Positions 6,634 to 10,006 of a stretch of 10,006 nt of DNA are shown here, in pieces. Origin of the DNA: Candidatus Zipacnadia bacterium. GTDB taxonomy: Bacteria > Armatimonadota > Zipacnadia > Zipacnadales > UBA5352. Under the pieces are notes generated by a model. It was not told where the DNA came from. It did no database searches and was given only the letters and a program-made list of their open reading frames with translations. A program made the position numbers and the translations under genes. Position 1 is the first letter of the stretch. Every line of letters starts with the position of its first letter. The DNA lies in the NCBI GenBank assembly GCA_029820915.1, contig JALGUI010000226.1, positions 1-10,006 of the forward strand, in the 5' to 3' direction.

Positions 6634-6708
6634 AGATTCCTAGGAAGAGGCGCTCGCAACAGGGGATTCCGATCATCTGGAGTTGCAGGGCTTGCGCTCT
6701 TGCCCGGC

Positions 6709-7638
6709 TCATGATGGACACGCCGCGGGAGCCTGCCTGCGGGCGAAATAGAGGCCTGCCAGCACCAGCGCCGCGCCGCCGAACTGCACCGGCGTCGGGC
6801 GCTCGCCCAGCAGGATGGCCGCCGCGACCATCGCCACCACCGGGACGACGTACTGGTACACCGCGACCCGTGACGACGTAGTGCGCGCGATGCGCCAGTA
6901 CCAGGCCACGAATCCGAAGACTCCGGCGAGGAAGACGAGCCATCCCATGGCTGCCCACCCCAGCGCGCCCAGCGAGGCCCAGTCGGCCGCGACCATGTCG
7001 CGGGCGCCGAAGGGCACTACCACCAGCAGCCCGAACACGTAGGCGAAGGTCACGATCTTGAGCGCCCCGTAGCGCTGGCCCATGGGCTTGCTGATCACCA
7101 TGAACAGGGCGTAGCCCAGCGACGAGACCAGCATGAGCAGATCGCCGGTCACGCGCGTCGCCGGCACGTGCTGCGCTCCCGCGCCCCCGAGGATGACCAG
7201 GGCCGTGCCCGTCATGGCGCCCGCGATCCCCAGCCAGTTAGCCCCGGAGATGGCCTCCTGGCCGATGGCGGCCGCGATCAGCGCCGTGAAGATCGGCGCG
7301 GTCGAGAACATCAGCGATCCCTCGCCCGCCGCCGTCAGGTTCAGGCCGCACACGAAGGTCACCTGCTGCACGCCCATGACCAGCACGCCCGCCAGGAACA
7401 GGCGCAGCCACATCGCCGGCGTGTTGCCCCGGCGAAGCCGGCCTCGCCATGCCAGCACGCCCAGCAGGATCAGCGTGATGGCGATGAAGCGCGCCGCCAG
7501 CAGCCCGGCGGGGGAGATGAGGTCGAGCAGATACTTGTACGCGACGAAGTTGCCGCCCCAGACGAAGGCGACGAAGAGGAGGATCGGGTCGAGGACCGCG
7601 CCCTGGTGCTCCTCGATGGCATCCTGCTGCTGCGCCAT
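6709..7638 (-). CDS. EamA/DMT-family transporter, 10 transmembrane segments
   Basis: 309 residues, ATG at 7636-7638 with GGGAG about 8 nt upstream, stop TGA at 6709-6711. The sequence is two EamA repeats of about five helices each: the first starts at DPILLFVAFVWGGNFVAYKY (17-36), the second near GDLLMLVSSLGYALFMVISK. Landmarks are WGGNF in helix 1, AARFI in helix 2, STAPIFTALIAA in helix 4, YQYVVPVVAMVAAAILLGE in helix 9 and a last helix GGAALVLAGLYFARR. Length and layout match full-size RhaT/EamA exporters of the inner membrane, which move amino acids, nucleosides, sugars or other metabolites; the substrate cannot be read from sequence. It is alone on its transcript, bounded by its own terminator (6611-6633) and by a divergent methyltransferase gene upstream. 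No clear -35/-10 pair is seen ahead of it. Confidence 0.95.
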   Translation of the reverse strand: MAQQQDAIEEHQGAVLDPILLFVAFVWGGNFVAYKYLLDLISPAGLLAARFIAITLILLGVLAWRGRLRRGNTPAMWLRLFLAGVLVMGVQQVTFVCGLNLTAAGEGSLMFSTAPIFTALIAAAIGQEAISGANWLGIAGAMTGTALVILGGAGAQHVPATRVTGDLLMLVSSLGYALFMVISKPMGQRYGALKIVTFAYVFGLLVVVPFGARDMVAADWASLGALGWAAMGWLVFLAGVFGFVAWYWRIARTTSSRVAVYQYVVPVVAMVAAAILLGERPTPVQFGGAALVLAGLYFARRQAPAACPS

Positions 7639-7866
7639 TCATTGGCTCCCATGGAAGCGGTCCGCGCTTGGCCCCGGGAGGCGATGGGCGGACCGTCTGC
7701 AATGCCGGAGATGACTTCGCCGGCGCCCAGTTCGCGGCCAAGCCGTGCCGCTCCTGCCCATCACCCGCTCCGCGGCCTTGACGCCGCGGTCGGATCGGCC
7801 TACCCTTGCCGCCGGTGACGCGCAGCCCGTCCGACAGCGTCGTCTCGGGTGCAAGAGGTGAGGCAC
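7639..7866. promoter_or_regulatory. Divergent intergenic region between DMT and methyltransferase genes
   Basis: These 228 bp carry no credible coding sequence. Towards the methyltransferase lie a promoter candidate and an inverted repeat, CCGCGGC-cttgac-GCCGCGG (7770-7789), whose loop and right arm overlap the candidate -35 box; this could be an operator. Towards the DMT gene I see only the ribosome-binding site. Confidence 0.5.
7778..7806 (+). promoter_or_regulatory. Candidate promoter of methyltransferase gene
   Basis: TTGACG (7778-7783, five of six) is followed after 17 bp by TACCCT (7801-7806, three of six). The transcript would begin near 7813, giving a leader of about 54 nt. The -35 box is good and the -10 poor, in very GC-rich surroundings, so this is tentative. 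Confidence 0.4.
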
Positions 7867-8379
7867 ATGTCCGTGAGCTCGGAGCAGATCCGCGAGAGAA
7901 TCGTGCAGGCCCTGGGACCTGTCACATCAGTCCTCGACGTCGGCTGTGGCGACTGCTCCCTGGTGCGCTTCCTGGCCCAGGAACTGGCTCGGGAGGCGCG
8001 GGGCATTGACATCAAGAGCTCCACGGTGCGCGAGACAGTAGATTCACACGAGGACGGCAGGGCCTGTATCGTCCAGTGCGAACCGATGAACGCCGAACGG
8101 ATGGACGAGTTCCCGGATGAGTGCTTCGATGGCGTTGTGAGCGTGCACGCCCTTCACGAGATCAGCGATCCGGAGGCCGCGCTGTGCGAGATCAGACGCG
8201 TCCTCAAGCGCGGCGGGAAGCTGCTGATCGCCGACTTCACCGAGGGCGAGACGCGCTGGGATGAGGACTACTACACACCCGCCGACGCAACGCGCATGCT
8301 GCTCGAGGCGGGCTTCCACGACGTCGCGGTCGAGAGCCCGCCGGGCGAGTACTTCATGTTCGCCGAGGCCTGCAAGTGA
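7867..8379 (+). CDS. Class I SAM-dependent methyltransferase (Methyltransf_11-like)
   Basis: 170 residues, ATG at 7867-7869, stop TGA at 8377-8379. GAGGTG (7855-7860) lies 6 nt before the ATG, so I prefer it to the in-frame GTG at 7849, which overlaps the ribosome-binding site region. Motif I is VLDVGCGDCSLVRFLA, the glycine loop that binds SAM, followed by GIDIKSS with the acidic residue that contacts the ribose. Later come FDGVVSVHALHEISDPE (motif II/III region) and LKRGGKLLIADF, the post-II strand typical of UbiE and Methyltransf_11 enzymes; the end, GFHDVAVESPPGEYFMFAEA, completes the fold. It lacks a large substrate-binding insert, which fits a compact cytoplasmic small-molecule methyltransferase; the acceptor is unknown. 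Its stop is only 9 bp from the stop of the convergent glycosidase-like gene, so the two transcripts are likely to overlap at their 3' ends. Confidence 0.92.
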   Translation: MSVSSEQIRERIVQALGPVTSVLDVGCGDCSLVRFLAQELAREARGIDIKSSTVRETVDSHEDGRACIVQCEPMNAERMDEFPDECFDGVVSVHALHEISDPEAALCEIRRVLKRGGKLLIADFTEGETRWDEDYYTPADATRMLLEAGFHDVAVESPPGEYFMFAEACK

Positions 8380-8388
8380 CGCCGGCGA

Positions 8389-10006
8389 CTACCCCCGCCC
8401 GTCCCCCGCCAGCGCGGTCTCGCGCAGCGGCATCAGGATCGTCTCGGGCACGTCGGTCGTCGGCGTGACGCAGAACATTGCGAAGCCCGGCGCGCCCAGC
8501 CGCCGCAGGATGTTGAGCTTGGCCGCAAGCTGCTCCGGATACCGCATCACCCCGTTGCCCGAGCGCACGCCGATGCCGGCGTACACGGGCACGTACTCCC
8601 CGACCGCGTCCAGGATCAGCCCGACGGTGTGCTCGTACGCGTCGTTGTCCGCCGTGTAGGACATCGGGCACAGCGCGTCCAGCAGCCCCTCCTCGCACCA
8701 CAACGCCCAGTCCTGGCCTACGGTCTCCCTGGCCCGCTCGGGCTCCATGGCGAAGACCGCCGCCGAGATTACGATGTCATCGTTCACCGCCCGGACGGCT
8801 GCAGATGTCCGGCGCACCGCGGCCGTGATCAGCGAGGCGCGGAAGTCGAGCCACTGTTCGCGCAGCGGCGCGTCAACCAGGCAGTCCTCCGGCCAGCTCT
8901 CTACGGCATGGCCGAGCCGCTCCTCGAACCCCGCGCGGCAGCGGTCGCAGAAGCACACGTCGTCGCCGCCGTAGCGGATGAAGTCGTACTGCACGCCCGC
9001 GATGTCGTAGTCGCGCGCCGGCTCCACCATCGCCGCCTCGACCAGGTCCAGGTTCGCCGGGTGGCTCGGGCACAGCCATGCCACGTCCTCGCCCGCCGAG
9101 TTCCTCTGCCAGCGTCCCTCGGCGCGAAGCTGCTGGGCGTAGTCGCTGTTCGGGCTGCCGACCGGGAAGTTGTTGACGTAGAGGTGCAGGTCGATCCCGT
9201 GCCGCCTCGCCGCCGCCGCGCAGTCCTCCAGCAGCGTCTCGTTGTCGAACGGGACCTCGGAGATCGGCCCCAGCGCCGAGCTGTAGTACGCCGTCTCGCC
9301 CCGCCGCACCCGCATGATCGCCGCGTTCAGGCCCCCGGCCGCCATGCGCGAGAACAGGTCCTCCGGGTCCTCGATGCGATGGCTGTGCGTCCACGCGGCC
9401 CGGAACTCGGTGGCGGGCGGCGGCACCATCGCCTCAACGGCCACCCGGAACTGCTTCTCGGCGCGCACCGCCCGGCCGTCCACTTCGTAGCTCATGGTCC
9501 CGGTGAGCGTGCGCGCGCCGGCGATCCCGCGGGGCAACTGCAGCTCGACCTCCGCGCGTCCCTCCGACAGCTCCTCGCCCTCGATCGGCTTCAGATCGTC
9601 CCCTGCGATGGTCGCGGATCCGGAGGCGTCCGCCAGGGATGCGGCGCACTCGACGGCGGTCACGCCCGCGGGCACCAGCGGGTCGAACAGCAGCCGCGCG
9701 ATCCCCGGCGCGACCAGCAGCGTCTCGCTGGGGCGGCAGAAGTCCAGCCGGCGCGCCGCCGGGAAGGCCGGGCGGGCGATGGAGGAGATGCGCACCTCGT
9801 CGATCTGTCCGATGAATGAGTCCGTCCCGACCGTCCCCACCTGCACCGTCCCCGGAGGCACCGCCGCGTTGATGATCCCGGTCATCTTCAGGCTTGCCTC
9901 CACCCGTCCGTTGAGCCACAGGCGCCCGCGCTCGCCGTCATAGGTCAGCGCGGTGTGATACCACCGCCCGGGCAGGATCGGCGCGTGGCCGCGCAGGACG
10001 TACTTC
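8389..10006 (-). CDS. LamG domain plus glycosidase-like (GHL10-type) protein, N-terminus outside window
   Basis: 538 residues are visible; the frame is open at base 10006, so the start lies upstream, and the stop is TAG at 8389-8391. Visible residues 1-75 are the end of a LamG/concanavalin-like jellyroll: GRWYHTALTYDGERGRLWLN, then SFIGQIDEVRIS. Residues 95-195 look like an Ig-like beta domain. Residues 200-525 are a TIM-barrel glycosidase-like region: FRAAWTHSHRIED, HGIDLHLYVNNFPVGSP, GVQYDFIRYGG (the family's D-x-I-R-Y strand), CFCDRCRAGFEERLG, CPMSYTADND and PVYAGIGV. This order matches GHL10/PF02638-like proteins, where the Asp of YDFIRY lies in the active cleft. The valine codon GTG at 9901-9903 is inside the LamG domain and is not a true start. 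An exported role in glycan binding and cleavage is likely; the signal peptide would lie outside the window. Substrate unknown. Confidence 0.87.
   Translation of the reverse strand, partial: KYVLRGHAPILPGRWYHTALTYDGERGRLWLNGRVEASLKMTGIINAAVPPGTVQVGTVGTDSFIGQIDEVRISSIARPAFPAARRLDFCRPSETLLVAPGIARLLFDPLVPAGVTAVECAASLADASGSATIAGDDLKPIEGEELSEGRAEVELQLPRGIAGARTLTGTMSYEVDGRAVRAEKQFRVAVEAMVPPPATEFRAAWTHSHRIEDPEDLFSRMAAGGLNAAIMRVRRGETAYYSSALGPISEVPFDNETLLEDCAAAARRHGIDLHLYVNNFPVGSPNSDYAQQLRAEGRWQRNSAGEDVAWLCPSHPANLDLVEAAMVEPARDYDIAGVQYDFIRYGGDDVCFCDRCRAGFEERLGHAVESWPEDCLVDAPLREQWLDFRASLITAAVRRTSAAVRAVNDDIVISAAVFAMEPERARETVGQDWALWCEEGLLDALCPMSYTADNDAYEHTVGLILDAVGEYVPVYAGIGVRSGNGVMRYPEQLAAKLNILRRLGAPGFAMFCVTPTTDVPETILMPLRETALAGDGRG

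Noticed and set aside
8629..9819. Plus-strand open frame of nearly 400 codons opposite the glycosidase-like gene
   Set aside because: Composition is Arg/Ala/Val/His-rich shadow coding, whereas the opposite strand has LamG and barrel motifs.
1..10006. CRISPR array, tRNA, rRNA or insertion sequence
   Set aside because: I found no spaced repeats, clover-leaf or rRNA-like segments, transposase motifs or terminal inverted repeats. The only direct repeats are the three short tandem duplications.

Overview
This is a GC-rich bacterial window, apparently chromosomal and probably from a draft or metagenomic assembly. The gene set recalls Armatimonadota or related Planctomycetes-like lineages: a pseudopilin with an AAILFPVFARAREKA-type helix and a C-terminal H-x9-DG motif, exported DUF4838 proteins, a LamG-plus-glycosidase-like protein, a UroD-like protein and a xylose-isomerase-like TIM-barrel protein. 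The phylum is inferred from gene style only, because no rRNA or tRNA gene is present.

Layout. Positions 1-3109 (minus) hold two tandem, paralogous secreted DUF4838 proteins. The promoter-proximal one carries a C-terminal carbohydrate-binding-like domain and is split by a frameshift in a GC-dinucleotide run. The promoter-distal one leaves the window at base 1 and carries an exact in-frame 54-bp tandem duplication. Positions 3316-3966 (minus) hold a type IV pilin-like protein with a near-consensus promoter, a strong Shine-Dalgarno site and a 14-bp terminator hairpin. Positions 4149-4939 (minus) and 5096-6231 (plus) are a divergent pair, a sugar phosphate isomerase/epimerase-like gene and a UroD-family gene. 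Each is frameshifted by an exact short tandem duplication (14 bp and 47 bp), and deleting one copy restores each reading frame. Positions 6301-6525 (minus) hold a small basic DUF2188 protein with its own promoter, directly downstream of the intrinsic terminator of an EamA/DMT transporter (6709-7638, minus). Positions 7867-8379 (plus) encode a class I methyltransferase, convergent by 9 bp with a large LamG plus glycosidase-like protein (8389-10006, minus) whose N-terminus lies beyond the window.

Functionally the window looks like part of a polysaccharide or sugar-acid utilisation neighbourhood: exported carbohydrate-active proteins, a cytoplasmic sugar isomerase-like enzyme and a transporter. 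No substrate can be assigned. The most notable observation is three exact short tandem duplications (54, 14 and 47 bp) within 5 kb, two of them gene-breaking and each exactly reversible on paper. They are either assembly-join artefacts or very recent slippage events. I found no CRISPR array, insertion sequence, phage gene or RNA gene, and no gene-free stretch longer than 300 bases.
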